DNA from: Antiquaquibacter metalliresistens
Lineage (GTDB): Bacteria; Actinomycetota; Actinomycetes; Actinomycetales; Microbacteriaceae
DNA length: 64,000 nt
Direction of reading: 5' to 3'
Assembly: GCF_029211225.1 (NCBI RefSeq)
Contig: NZ_JARGEM010000003.1
Span: 186,001-250,000 of the forward strand
Shown here: piece after piece, positions 44,525 to 51,083 of the stretch
Numbering within the stretch: the first letter of the stretch is position 1
Layout: each line of letters starts with the position of its first letter
Position numbers and translations under genes: made by a program
The notes under the pieces: model-generated
The model's input: the letters and a program-made list of their open reading frames with translations, nothing else
Database searches by the model: none
Told to the model about the DNA's origin: nothing

Positions 44525-45147
44525 CACACATCCTCGCTTCCTCCGTCGGCCGGCGCGTCCTGGCGGGCGAAGTCGCTGGGCACCGGATAGCCCGGGATCG
44601 AGATGTCCGACTCGATCTCGTTGCCCCACACCGACCAGTCCGCGTGACTGTTCGGGCGTCGACGCGCGAAGAGTTCGAGGTAGGGCCCGTCTAGAACGCG
44701 CTCGATGAGCGGGATCATCTCCTCCGGCTTATGGGAATGATCTTGCACGGGGAACTCGACGACAGATGCCTGCCCATGGAACTCCCATGGTGCTTTGCCG
44801 CGGACGGCGTGCAGGAGCGGCTCGTGCATGTTGCGGAAGTAGTTCCCGAGCCCGAGACGTCGCTTGTTCCAGATGGCTTGGCCGACGTAGCGGAAGCCCC
44901 AGGCCCTGGCGACTTCGAGCGCCTGCGGCCAAGCAGCGTTGGTTGTCCACAGTAGTAGCGTGGCGTCTTCGGCAGCCAGATCCGCGATCGGCATTGCCTT
45001 GATCCGATCAAGCGTCATCAGGTCGTAATAGCGCTGCGCACCCCGCGCTCCCTTCTGGGCGATGTCCCAGGGCGGGTCGGCGTAGATCACTTTGAACTTC
45101 TTCTGCGGAGCGGCCGGTTCGGTCTCGCTCGTCTGGTTGCTGGTCAT
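44524..45147 (-). CDS. MT-A70 family adenine N6-methyltransferase
   Basis: A 207-residue methyltransferase with the catalytic DPPW motif at residues 24-27 (KVIYADPPWDI), followed by DLMTLDRIKAMPIADLAAEDATLLLWTTN. The HKPEEMIPLIERVLDGPYLELFARR segment is typical of phage and element MT-A70 enzymes that methylate adenine in DNA, often to evade restriction. Start ATG 45147 follows GGAGAGAGGAG. It is the first gene of a two-gene operon from the promoter at 45202-45230. Confidence 0.9.
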   Translation of the reverse strand: MTSNQTSETEPAAPQKKFKVIYADPPWDIAQKGARGAQRYYDLMTLDRIKAMPIADLAAEDATLLLWTTNAAWPQALEVARAWGFRYVGQAIWNKRRLGLGNYFRNMHEPLLHAVRGKAPWEFHGQASVVEFPVQDHSHKPEEMIPLIERVLDGPYLELFARRRPNSHADWSVWGNEIESDISIPGYPVPSDFARQDAPADGGSEDV

Positions 45148-45201
45148 ATTTCAGTACTCCTCTCTCCAGCCCGCGCGAAGGGCGGGCAGCGACGATGACT
45201 G

Positions 45202-45264
45202 GTTATGCGCTCCCGGGCGGGAGCCGTCAAGATTCCGTTCGCGTCCGTTGCGAAATCCACAACG
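45202..45264 (-). promoter_or_regulatory. Promoter of the MT-A70 operon with palindrome in the spacer and upstream site
   Basis: On the minus strand: -35 TTGACG (45225-45230) and -10 CATAAC (45202-45207), spacer 17. The spacer is the inverted repeat GCTCCCG-CC-CGGGAGC. The upstream element CGTTGTGGATTTCGCAACG (45246-45264) sits 15 bases before the -35, almost as in the promoter at 44235-44263 (14 bases), with 14 of 19 bases identical. Confidence 0.75.
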
Positions 45265-45331
45265 TGAGCGCGTGCGTCTGTCAGGGGTGCCGCGCCCGCC
45301 GCCAGGAAGCGGGCGGCGAGCACGGCCGGCC

Positions 45332-45709
45332 TCACTCGTCTTCGCAGATGGTCAAACGCGTCCCGTGCATGACAAGCACCAGGTGGTGCTTCATGCGGTC
45401 CTCTTCTGAGTCGTTCGCATAAACCGCCCCGGTGACGTAGACGTGCCGGATCGGCGCGGCGTCGAGCATCGCCAGCATGATTCGTAGGCGCTGCTCGGAG
45501 TCGCCAGCGGATGGGCCGACGGCGAAGTGGATGCGGTCTGGTGCGAGGCCATCTCTGTCCATGTACTCCCGCATGATCCGCTCCTGCTCCTTCGCCGATT
45601 GCCCACCGAGTGACTCGGGCGCTACCTGGTGGTCCATGCTCGTGATCCAGAGGATGGCGCCGACCGACGCCGCCTCCCTCTTGCTCGGTGTTGGTGTCTT
45701 GGTGGTCAT
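45332..45709 (-). CDS. Resolvase-domain-like protein without catalytic serine (copy 1)
   Basis: A 125-residue protein. Its order of elements is a first strand (ASVGAILWITSM), an EQERIMREYMDRDGL helix, EQRLRIMLAMLDAAPIRHVYVTGAVYAND, and a final MKHHLVLVMHGTRLTICED. This recalls the N-terminal domain of serine recombinases (YxRVSS / Q...G / L..ML...I..V.V / L...G..L), but the RVS catalytic serine is replaced (WITSM) and no DNA-binding domain follows. The gene at 45818-46210 is a paralogue. The likeness is by eye only; function is unknown. Confidence 0.7.
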   Translation of the reverse strand: MTTKTPTPSKREAASVGAILWITSMDHQVAPESLGGQSAKEQERIMREYMDRDGLAPDRIHFAVGPSAGDSEQRLRIMLAMLDAAPIRHVYVTGAVYANDSEEDRMKHHLVLVMHGTRLTICEDE

Positions 45710-45817
45710 ATCGCCCTCCTTCCATGAGGCCTGGCAGCAGTGGCTGCCTGTTCAGTTGTGTTCCTCGCTTCCGCGAGGCCTGGTACCGCCGGAGCGGTGG
45801 CTGGTGGTCTGCGATGA
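45710..45817 (-). other. Intercistronic region with hairpins and a repeated GAGGCCTGG
   Basis: The gap between the two resolvase-like genes contains the hairpins GGCAGC-AGT-GGCTGCC and CCTCGC-TTCC-GCGAGG, and a direct repeat GAGGCCTGG (near 45727 and 45773). No promoter is clear. It may stabilise or separate the two cistrons. Confidence 0.4.
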
Positions 45818-46210
45818 TCAGCCGTCGCAAATGATGAGGTCGGTGCCGACGCGTGACAGCTCCGCGCTGAACCGCTCGATCTCTGCGTCCGCGCCGTCAA
45901 TCAAGACCGCGCCGGTCGCGTACAGCCGAGCGATCGGGATCCGGGCAAGGTCGTCGCGCAGGACGCGCAGACGCTGGTCGAGCGTCTCGGAGCCGGGGTC
46001 GAGCCCGTAGAGGACGCTCGTGATCGTGAGGCCATCGGCACGGGCGCGACTTCGCGTCACGCGTTCTTGGTACTCGATGGTGAGCGAGCCGGGCGGATCT
46101 GCGATGAGGCGCCGCTGCGGGCTCTTGAGCCAGACGAGCGCTCCCGCCACGTGAGTGCCCGGGCTGGTGGCGTTGGCGACCATGTCGGTGTGCATGAGTT
46201 CGTCCTTCAT
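45818..46210 (-). CDS. Resolvase-domain-like protein without catalytic serine (copy 2)
   Basis: A 130-residue protein. VAGALVWLKSPQ, YQERVTRSRARADGLTI, DQRLRVLRDDLARIPIARLYATGAVLIDG and ELSRVGTDLIICDG line up one after another with the elements of the protein at 45332-45709. The two are therefore duplicates with low identity. As in the other copy, the first strand lacks the RVS serine of active serine recombinases. ATG 46210 was chosen; a methionine five codons later is also possible. Confidence 0.7.
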   Translation of the reverse strand: MKDELMHTDMVANATSPGTHVAGALVWLKSPQRRLIADPPGSLTIEYQERVTRSRARADGLTITSVLYGLDPGSETLDQRLRVLRDDLARIPIARLYATGAVLIDGADAEIERFSAELSRVGTDLIICDG

Positions 46211-46236
46211 GTCAGGTATTTGCTGTGAGGTGGTGG

Positions 46237-46277
46237 CCGGACGGCGAGCGAGTCGGTGCTCAGGGCTCGCCGCCCGG
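46237..46277 (-). other. Intercistronic stem-loop
   Basis: CCGGACGGCGAGC (46237-46249) pairs with GCTCGCCGCCCGG (46265-46277) with one mismatch, forming a 13-bp stem and 15-base loop between two minus-strand genes. There is no T-run, so attenuation or mRNA processing is more likely than simple termination. Confidence 0.5.
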
Positions 46278-46282
46278 CTGGT

Positions 46283-46576
46283 TCAGGAATCCGACGGATG
46301 GTCGGACGCTGTGGCTTGCGCGGCGCGGAACGACTCGCGGATGAGTGCTTGCCGCGCCTCATGTGCGTCCATGCCGAGCGCGTCGGCAAGGCGAAGCATC
46401 CCGGCGTTCCACTCGTCCCACTCGCGGGCCAGCTGCACCTCGGCGGCCTGCTTCTCCGCGGCCAGCGTCGCGGCCAGGGAAGCGTCGCGCGTCCACGTCA
46501 CGGCGTGCTGACCGATGGCCCAGAGGCGACGGAGCACCTTCATGGGCAGCGCCTTCGGAAGCGTCGGCGCAGGCAT
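46283..46576 (-). CDS. Small hypothetical island protein
   Basis: A 97-residue helical protein (KALPMKVLRRLWAIGQHAVTWTRDASLAATLAAEKQAAEVQLAREWDEWNAGMLRLADALGMDAHEARQAL). The ATG at 46576 shares its first base with the TGA of the upstream gene, so translation is coupled; an ATG three codons earlier is possible. No family is recognised. Confidence 0.68.
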   Translation of the reverse strand: MPAPTLPKALPMKVLRRLWAIGQHAVTWTRDASLAATLAAEKQAAEVQLAREWDEWNAGMLRLADALGMDAHEARQALIRESFRAAQATASDHPSDS

Positions 46577-46890
46577 CAGCCCCACCTCCGGATCGAGGCC
46601 GAGGTCGCGACGGTGAAGCTGTCGACGATCTCCCGGTAGCGCGGCTCGCCCAGCGGGGCAACAGTGATGAGGTGCTGCTCGAGCGCGGTCAGCGCACCGA
46701 CATGCTCCAGCGCCGTGTTGGCGAGATGGGCGCGGCCGTCCTCGATGAGCTTGGCGACGACGGCGCGGGACTGCACCTGCTCCACCTCGCGGCGGGTCTG
46801 GCGCTGGATGCCCATGGACAGGCCGCGGAAAGCCTGCGGGGCGACGGCGGAGCCGCCGCTCGTTGACTGCAGTTGGTTCGAGGTGTTCAT
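46576..46890 (-). CDS. Small hypothetical island protein
   Basis: A 104-residue helical protein (GLSMGIQRQTRREVEQVQSRAVVAKLIEDGRAHLANTALEHVGALTALEQHL). The same kind of protein occurs in small-gene clusters of actinobacterial conjugative elements. No function is known. ATG 46890 follows GAAGGAGAACCACC, a good ribosome site. Confidence 0.7.
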   Translation of the reverse strand: MNTSNQLQSTSGGSAVAPQAFRGLSMGIQRQTRREVEQVQSRAVVAKLIEDGRAHLANTALEHVGALTALEQHLITVAPLGEPRYREIVDSFTVATSASIRRWG

Positions 46891-46908
46891 GGTGGTTCTC
46901 CTTCGGGG

Positions 46909-47190
46909 TTAGCGGCGCAGGCGACGCATGCGCGGGTCGCCGGCCATCTGGGTAAGGCGGTGCAGGATCTGGAGGTGCTCGGCGAGTTCTCCGATGAGTG
47001 CGTCGACCTCGCGGGCGAGCAGTTGGTCAGCGGCGAGCTCGTCGAGGTCTTCGTGAGCGGCGTGGATGGTGCGCATCACGGCGGTGCGGGCCTCCACGAG
47101 ATGGCGCTTGACCAGCGAATCGAGCGATCCGCTGACGTGATCGAAGCGGTGGAAGCGGCTTGCGCTCGAGTGCTGGATGGAGTGGGACAT
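46909..47190 (-). CDS. Small hypothetical island protein
   Basis: A 93-residue helical protein (FDHVSGSLDSLVKRHLVEARTAVMRTIHAAHEDLDELAADQLLAREVDALIGELAEHLQILHRLTQMAGDPRMRRLRR). ATG 47190 follows AAAGGAACTCCA. It is second in the run that begins with the 58-residue gene just upstream. No family is recognised. Confidence 0.7.
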   Translation of the reverse strand: MSHSIQHSSASRFHRFDHVSGSLDSLVKRHLVEARTAVMRTIHAAHEDLDELAADQLLAREVDALIGELAEHLQILHRLTQMAGDPRMRRLRR

Positions 47191-47201
47191 TGGAGTTCCT
47201 T

Positions 47202-47378
47202 TCACTGCTTGTGGGCGAGCTGACGATTGAGGAGCTCCGTGAGAAGCTCGACTTCCGAGAGGTGCTCCAAGCCGTCCTGACGGACACCGGGAGACAGAGT
47301 GTTGAGCTCGCGGAGTGCGAGGCTCAGGGCGTTCGCCGCGTCGATGAGATGCGGAATAGGGGTGGGCTGCGTGGTCAT
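47202..47378 (-). CDS. Very small hypothetical protein, 58 residues
   Basis: An intact 58-codon frame: MTTQPTPIPHLIDAANALS, then LALRELNTLSPGVRQDG and a C-terminal helix ending NRQLAHKQ. It ends 11 bases before the next minus-strand gene and starts just inside the divergent regulatory region, so it looks like the first cistron of the minus-strand cluster. The codon bias fits a real gene. No family is known. Confidence 0.6.
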   Translation of the reverse strand: MTTQPTPIPHLIDAANALSLALRELNTLSPGVRQDGLEHLSEVELLTELLNRQLAHKQ

Positions 47379-47416
47379 AGCTCGACTTTCGTCCGGATGC
47401 GCGCGCTAGACATCTC

Positions 47417-47470
47417 TCCAGACATCCCTCGTTCCGACACAATGAGAGGACGGGTCGAGGGATGTCTGGA
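47417..47470. promoter_or_regulatory. Divergent operator: 14-bp perfect inverted repeat
   Basis: TCCAGACATCCCTC (47417-47430) and GAGGGATGTCTGGA (47457-47470) are perfect inverted copies, 40 bases centre to centre (four helical turns). They flank a CACAAT -10-like box. An extra half site GACATC lies at 47409-47414. The region separates the minus-strand small-gene cluster from the plus-strand gene at 47515, a good place for a looping or paired repressor. Confidence 0.65.
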
Positions 47471-47514
47471 GGGTTGTCGAGCCAGACCAACGACGCAACG
47501 ACGACAGGAGCAAC

Positions 47515-48555
47515 GTGAGCGGTCAGGACAGCTTGAAGGCGCTCCGAGCGGAGTTGGTCAAGATTCGCGGCGACCGAGGCTTGACCATCGACCGGGTGCG
47601 GAAGTATGCGCCGCGGCTGATGCACCTCCCGTGCGTCGACGCTGAAATGCTGCGGCGCGGCCGTTCTGAATCGGAGCGTGCTCACACGGCGGTTGACGTT
47701 GTGTGGTGCCTCGTCGAGAACGGTGGGTTCGACTCACGCGCGCAGGATCTTCTGCGGACCACCCTCAACTACACGGTTTCGCTGACCATCCTGGAGGAGC
47801 GCAAGGCGGACCTTTATGTGCGGTTGGAAACGCACGACAGGGTCAAGCAGTATGAAGCCTACGAGGAGGATGTTTACAAGGCATTCATCGCCAGGCTGGC
47901 TCGAGCAGAAAAGTCTCCCTGCACTCCGAAAGAGCCGCCGACCTCGCCGGGCGGCGGGGAACTCGATATCGACGTTGAGAACGCGAGGCGTGGCGCTCGC
48001 GCCGCCATTGAGACTGTGGTCGCCAGCTTGTTCAAGGGCCGCGATGCAGCCGCCTACCCGCATCTGCGCGAGATCGTCGAGGAGTACGCGCCTAAGGCCG
48101 CGCGGCGGTTCTTCTCCGCGGGGGTGAGCACGGTGCAGGGCTTGGCGGCCATGCTGCGGACGCTCGCGGGGTCGCGCTACCCGTTCACGGTCGAGTTCTA
48201 TCGTGAGCACTGGGCAGGCATCTACACGCCGCCCGAGTTTCTCGAGTACCTGCCTTTCCTGCCAGCGTTACTTGAGACCACGCCGCCGCGAGGCGTCGAC
48301 CTACCCTCCGAGGTCCGAGACCTCCGCCTCTATGAAGTGTTGAATTGGCTTGGCATTTCGATGATCGAGGTCAGCCGGCTCGTCCGTGACACCGCCGAGC
48401 TGATCGCAAACCTCATCATCGAGATTGAAGAGCACGACGAGTGGGAGCGAGCGATTTCCAAGACCCTGAATGAAGCTCCCGCCCCGATGGCGCAAGTGGA
48501 GGATACATCGCCTGTCCTCACAGAGGGCGGGAGGGCTTTCGAAGCTGGGGCATGA
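47515..48555 (+). CDS. Hypothetical island protein, possible regulator
   Basis: A 346-residue protein with a GTG start after a GACAGGAGCAAC ribosome site. The N-terminal part (SLKALRAELVKIRGDRGLTIDRVRKYAPRLMHLP) has a helix-turn-helix flavour and is followed by VVWCLVENGGFDSRAQDLLRTTL. The middle and C-terminal parts are helical, with IEEHDEWERAISKTL near the end. No family is recognised. Its position beside a strong divergent inverted repeat suggests, but does not prove, that it regulates the cluster. Confidence 0.7.
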   Translation: MSGQDSLKALRAELVKIRGDRGLTIDRVRKYAPRLMHLPCVDAEMLRRGRSESERAHTAVDVVWCLVENGGFDSRAQDLLRTTLNYTVSLTILEERKADLYVRLETHDRVKQYEAYEEDVYKAFIARLARAEKSPCTPKEPPTSPGGGELDIDVENARRGARAAIETVVASLFKGRDAAAYPHLREIVEEYAPKAARRFFSAGVSTVQGLAAMLRTLAGSRYPFTVEFYREHWAGIYTPPEFLEYLPFLPALLETTPPRGVDLPSEVRDLRLYEVLNWLGISMIEVSRLVRDTAELIANLIIEIEEHDEWERAISKTLNEAPAPMAQVEDTSPVLTEGGRAFEAGA

Positions 48556-48577
48556 AAAGAGCCCGCAGTCGGCGGGC
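48554..48577 (-). terminator. Intrinsic terminator of the 48620-49120 gene
   Basis: On the minus strand, GCCCGC-CGACT-GCGGGC is followed by TCTTTTC, a short stem with a T-run. It overlaps the very end of the convergent plus-strand gene. Confidence 0.65.
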
Positions 48578-48619
48578 GGAGGACTCACGTGGAGTTCATC
48601 TCCGCCCGCAGACGCGAGC

Positions 48620-49120
48620 TCAGGGTTCGACCGGCCGCAGTTCCTTCCAGACGAAGTAGCCAGGGTTCTGACGCCCGAAGTCTGCCTCGCGCTTCGCGTG
48701 GTCGTCGCAGAAATAGCGGTCGCTGTTGGATCTCGTGCGGCGTAGCCAACGGGACGGCTCGTCGCAGGCGCAGCAGCGCATGCCGGACGACTCGACGGTG
48801 CGTAGGTCGGTGTAGACCGCGTCGCCTTCGTCGGTGATGGCCTCCTCGATCATCCGAATGGCATCGAAGAGCTCGCGACGCTCGTCAGGGCCAGTTGGGA
48901 TGACGATCGTCAACTCGGCGAGCGAGGTGCGTTCGTCGTACTTGACGCCGTCGTACCGGTTGATCAAGTTCCATTTGCCGTCGCCTCTGCGCGCGATCAG
49001 ATACTCCGCGTGTGTCACGATCTCGTCCATTCGCGCCGGGTCGACTTCGACGGGATCGGCGGGTGTCATCACGACGGCGCCAAACGCGTATGACACGTCA
49101 TACCCCACGGTGTAGAACAT
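48620..49120 (-). CDS. Hypothetical protein with Cys-rich zinc-like C-terminus
   Basis: A 166-residue protein. The N-terminal two thirds are an alpha/beta region (EYLIARRGDGKWNLINRYDGVKYDERTSLAELTIVIP). The end has GMRCCACDEPSRWL and RYFCDDHAKREADFG, four Cys/His-rich positions that could bind zinc. It is monocistronic, with its own promoter (49238-49266), a hairpin leader and a terminator. No family is recognised. Confidence 0.72.
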   Translation of the reverse strand: MFYTVGYDVSYAFGAVVMTPADPVEVDPARMDEIVTHAEYLIARRGDGKWNLINRYDGVKYDERTSLAELTIVIPTGPDERRELFDAIRMIEEAITDEGDAVYTDLRTVESSGMRCCACDEPSRWLRRTRSNSDRYFCDDHAKREADFGRQNPGYFVWKELRPVEP

Positions 49121-49445
49121 TGCTCACTCCTTCTGGTGGTCAGTGGGCAATGCCCGCCGCCTGCACGGTGCAGGGCTCCGGGCTGCCAAGGCAGCCGAAA
49201 GCCCCGAACCGTGCCTCTTGGAGGAGAGCTGACGCTAGTTATGCGCCATTCGCGCAGATTTTGCAAGCATGAGCTGCATCAGTCGGCTGGCGCGCAAGCA
49301 TCGAGTGGAGTACTGGCGTACTGCGCCCGGCCAGATCTTCAGGTCCGACGTCGTGACGAGACGAACTCGTCCAGTGTGACGCGAGGGCTCCCTCTCCTAG
49401 GTAGACGTCATCCCGCGCCGTGCCATCGCGGGCGCAGCATCGCAC
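49121..49445 (-). promoter_or_regulatory. Promoter and strongly folded leader of the 48620-49120 gene
   Basis: This 325-base gap holds a minus-strand promoter, -35 TTGCAA (49261-49266) and -10 CATAAC (49238-49243), spacer 17, with TGCGC-GAATG-GCGCA overlapping spacer and -10. The leader (49232-49121) contains a 52-base nested hairpin (49163-49214): outer arms GCACGGT/ACCGTGC, middle GGGCT/AGCCC and inner GGCTGCC/GGCAGCC. The part from about 49270 to 49445 shows no gene or clear signal. Confidence 0.6.
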
Positions 49446-49727
49446 CTACGTGGTCGTCAGCCGGGGCTGCCCAGGGAGCACGTCGCCGATCTCGACGTCC
49501 AGCGCCTGACAGATCGCGAGGATCGTGGCCAGCCTCGGGTTCGTCGGCGCTCCGCCGCGCGTGGCAGCTCCGCGCTCGTACTGCTGGTACGAATACAGCG
49601 AGATGCCAGCCAGCTCGACGAGTTCCTCCTGCGTCAGGTTCCTGGCGGCTCGCGCACGCCGCAGATTGTGGCCGAGCGCGGTCGCGAAATCCGCCCAGGC
49701 GGGAACAGAGGCGGGACCGGAAACCAT
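49446..49727 (-). CDS. XRE family helix-turn-helix regulator
   Basis: A 93-residue protein with a lambda-repressor-like domain (LGHNLRRARAARNLTQEELVELAGISLYSYQQYERGAATRGGAPTNPRLATILAICQALDVEIGDVL). ATG 49727 follows GGAGGGG. Upstream in-frame codons run through the operator region and are rejected. Two tandem ACCAAT-N-TTGGT palindromes lie 16 bases before the start, so it probably represses its own gene and perhaps the divergent lipoprotein gene. Confidence 0.86.
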   Translation of the reverse strand: MVSGPASVPAWADFATALGHNLRRARAARNLTQEELVELAGISLYSYQQYERGAATRGGAPTNPRLATILAICQALDVEIGDVLPGQPRLTTT

Positions 49728-49742
49728 CCCCTCCAGCCTCAA

Positions 49743-49778
49743 ACCAATGAGAGTTGGTAGGAACCAATAAGAATTGGT
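49743..49778. promoter_or_regulatory. Tandem operator palindromes between XRE and lipoprotein genes
   Basis: ACCAATGAGAGTTGGT (49743-49758) and ACCAATAAGAATTGGT (49763-49778) share the ACCAAT...TTGGT arms and sit 20 bases apart (two helical turns). The second fills the spacer of a minus-strand promoter candidate with -35 TTGAAC (49781-49786 on the plus strand as GTTCAA). Confidence 0.78.
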
Positions 49779-49832
49779 AAGTTCAAGCTGCTGGCCGACC
49801 GGCCGCACGCGACCCTACTCGAAGGCGGTCCT

Positions 49833-50654
49833 ATGTCCCGGCTGGCCCTCTCCGCTGCCGCAGCCACGATGCTGCTCATACTGTCCGGATGCATGGCGAC
49901 GCCCGCGGCGACGACGGCTTCTCCCGCGCCAGACGGCGAGCAGAGCAGCGCAGCCCAGCCGGTCGCGGTAGAACTGCCGAGCTGCGCTGAGTTCATGGCA
50001 CTGGATGAGGTCGACGCGCTGGGCGTGCTGTCGTCCGCTACGGGCCAAAGGATCGACGAGAACAGCGGGAATGATCTGCTTAACGGCGTCTGGTTCGCCT
50101 GCGACGCCACCCCCGACCGTCCGCTAGGGGAGATCATTGAGGAACTCACCGGCGGCCAGGTCCAGGCCAGTGAAGCGCCGGACGGTTCGGACGATGCCAA
50201 ACACGTCGCGTCAACGCAGATCGGCGGCGTGACCTTCCCCGGCCAGGCCGGCGGGTTCCGCGTGATCCCTGCCGACGAGTACGCGACGTTCCTCGCCGCG
50301 CACGGCAGTGGCGGAGTCGACAACCCCTGGTGCGGCATCCTGCTCCAGCGGGATCTCGAGAGCACTGACTACATCCGGGCGTATTACTCGGCGAGCGACG
50401 AGGCGATCGGTGCTGTGGAGTGCCGTGATACGAGGATGGTGGCCGTACTGCGTCAGACGGGACAGCAGGAACCTACGGGCGCAACCGCCACGATCAACGG
50501 TTTCAGCTGCAGCCAGCCCCGGGAATGGATGTGCTGGACAGTCGTCGACGGTGTGCTGTGGTCGAGCGCGACCCAGACCGGTGCCCGGGACATGCCGGAG
50601 ACCGCTCAGGATGCCGCCGACGTTCTGCGCGACGTGCTCGCGGCACAGCCGTGA
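49833..50654 (+). CDS. Putative lipoprotein
   Basis: A 273-residue exported protein with a lipoprotein signal (SRLALSAAAATMLLILSGC; lipobox LSGC, Cys 20). A Ser/Ala/Thr-rich linker follows. The mature part has several cysteines (LPSCAEFMAL, GVWFACDATPD, NPWCGILLQRD, AVECRDTR, GFSCSQPREWMCWTVVDG), which suggest disulfides outside the cell. Function is unknown. It is divergent from the XRE gene and may share its operator. Confidence 0.8.
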   Translation: MSRLALSAAAATMLLILSGCMATPAATTASPAPDGEQSSAAQPVAVELPSCAEFMALDEVDALGVLSSATGQRIDENSGNDLLNGVWFACDATPDRPLGEIIEELTGGQVQASEAPDGSDDAKHVASTQIGGVTFPGQAGGFRVIPADEYATFLAAHGSGGVDNPWCGILLQRDLESTDYIRAYYSASDEAIGAVECRDTRMVAVLRQTGQQEPTGATATINGFSCSQPREWMCWTVVDGVLWSSATQTGARDMPETAQDAADVLRDVLAAQP

Positions 50655-50825
50655 TCGGAAGCGACGCCATCGGGATAGACCGGTGGACATAGCCTCCGCA
50701 GCGCAGAACTGCCCGTCCTTCGGAAACCCTTAGGACCGCGCAACCTGCGGTGGCTGGGCCGTATCGCGAAGACCGAGACAACCGGCCATCTTGCGACTCG
50801 GTGGGTGCCTCTCCTGCTCTGCCGA

Positions 50826-50950
50826 TGTTGTGAAAACTACGACGGCCGAACCCTTGAACGGATTGCGCTCATGCTTCATAGTCAGGCGCAGTTGTGGCGC
50901 GAACTTCACTACGCACCACTCCGAATCCCGATCAGGAGCCAGCCCGAGGC
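50826..50950 (-). repeat. Dispersed 125-bp repeat, copy A
   Basis: The reverse complement of this stretch matches 56423-56547 over 125 bases without gaps, about 83% identical by eye. Both begin GCCTCGGGCTGGCTC and share GTGAAGTTCGCGCCA. It fills most of the 305-base gap between the lipoprotein gene and the pilin-like gene; 50655-50825 shows nothing else. Confidence 0.8.
50854..50882 (+). promoter_or_regulatory. Promoter of the pilin-like gene, conserved in the repeat
   Basis: -35 TTGAAC (50854-50859) and -10 CATAGT (50877-50882), spacer 17. In copy B the same positions read TTGAAT and CATAGC (minus strand, 56519-56491), spacer 17. Conservation of both boxes supports a real promoter. Confidence 0.6.
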
Positions 50951-51083
50951 GCAGACTTCGTGTACCCTCGCTCTTCAAGTGTTCTGAGCGAGAACGCTTT
51001 AAGCCTTCGCCGTGGCTTCACCATCGTGGAGCTCCTCATCGGGGTCTGCCCCGAGTCTTGTTGACAGTCGGGGTTTGGGGTGA

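Noticed and set aside
45332-46210. Active serine resolvases
   Set aside because: Both proteins lack the catalytic serine motif and a DNA-binding domain, so they were not called recombinases.
49069-49266. 65-codon minus-strand frame upstream of the 48620 gene
   Set aside because: It overlaps the leader hairpin and the 5' end of the real gene and has no ribosome site or conserved look.
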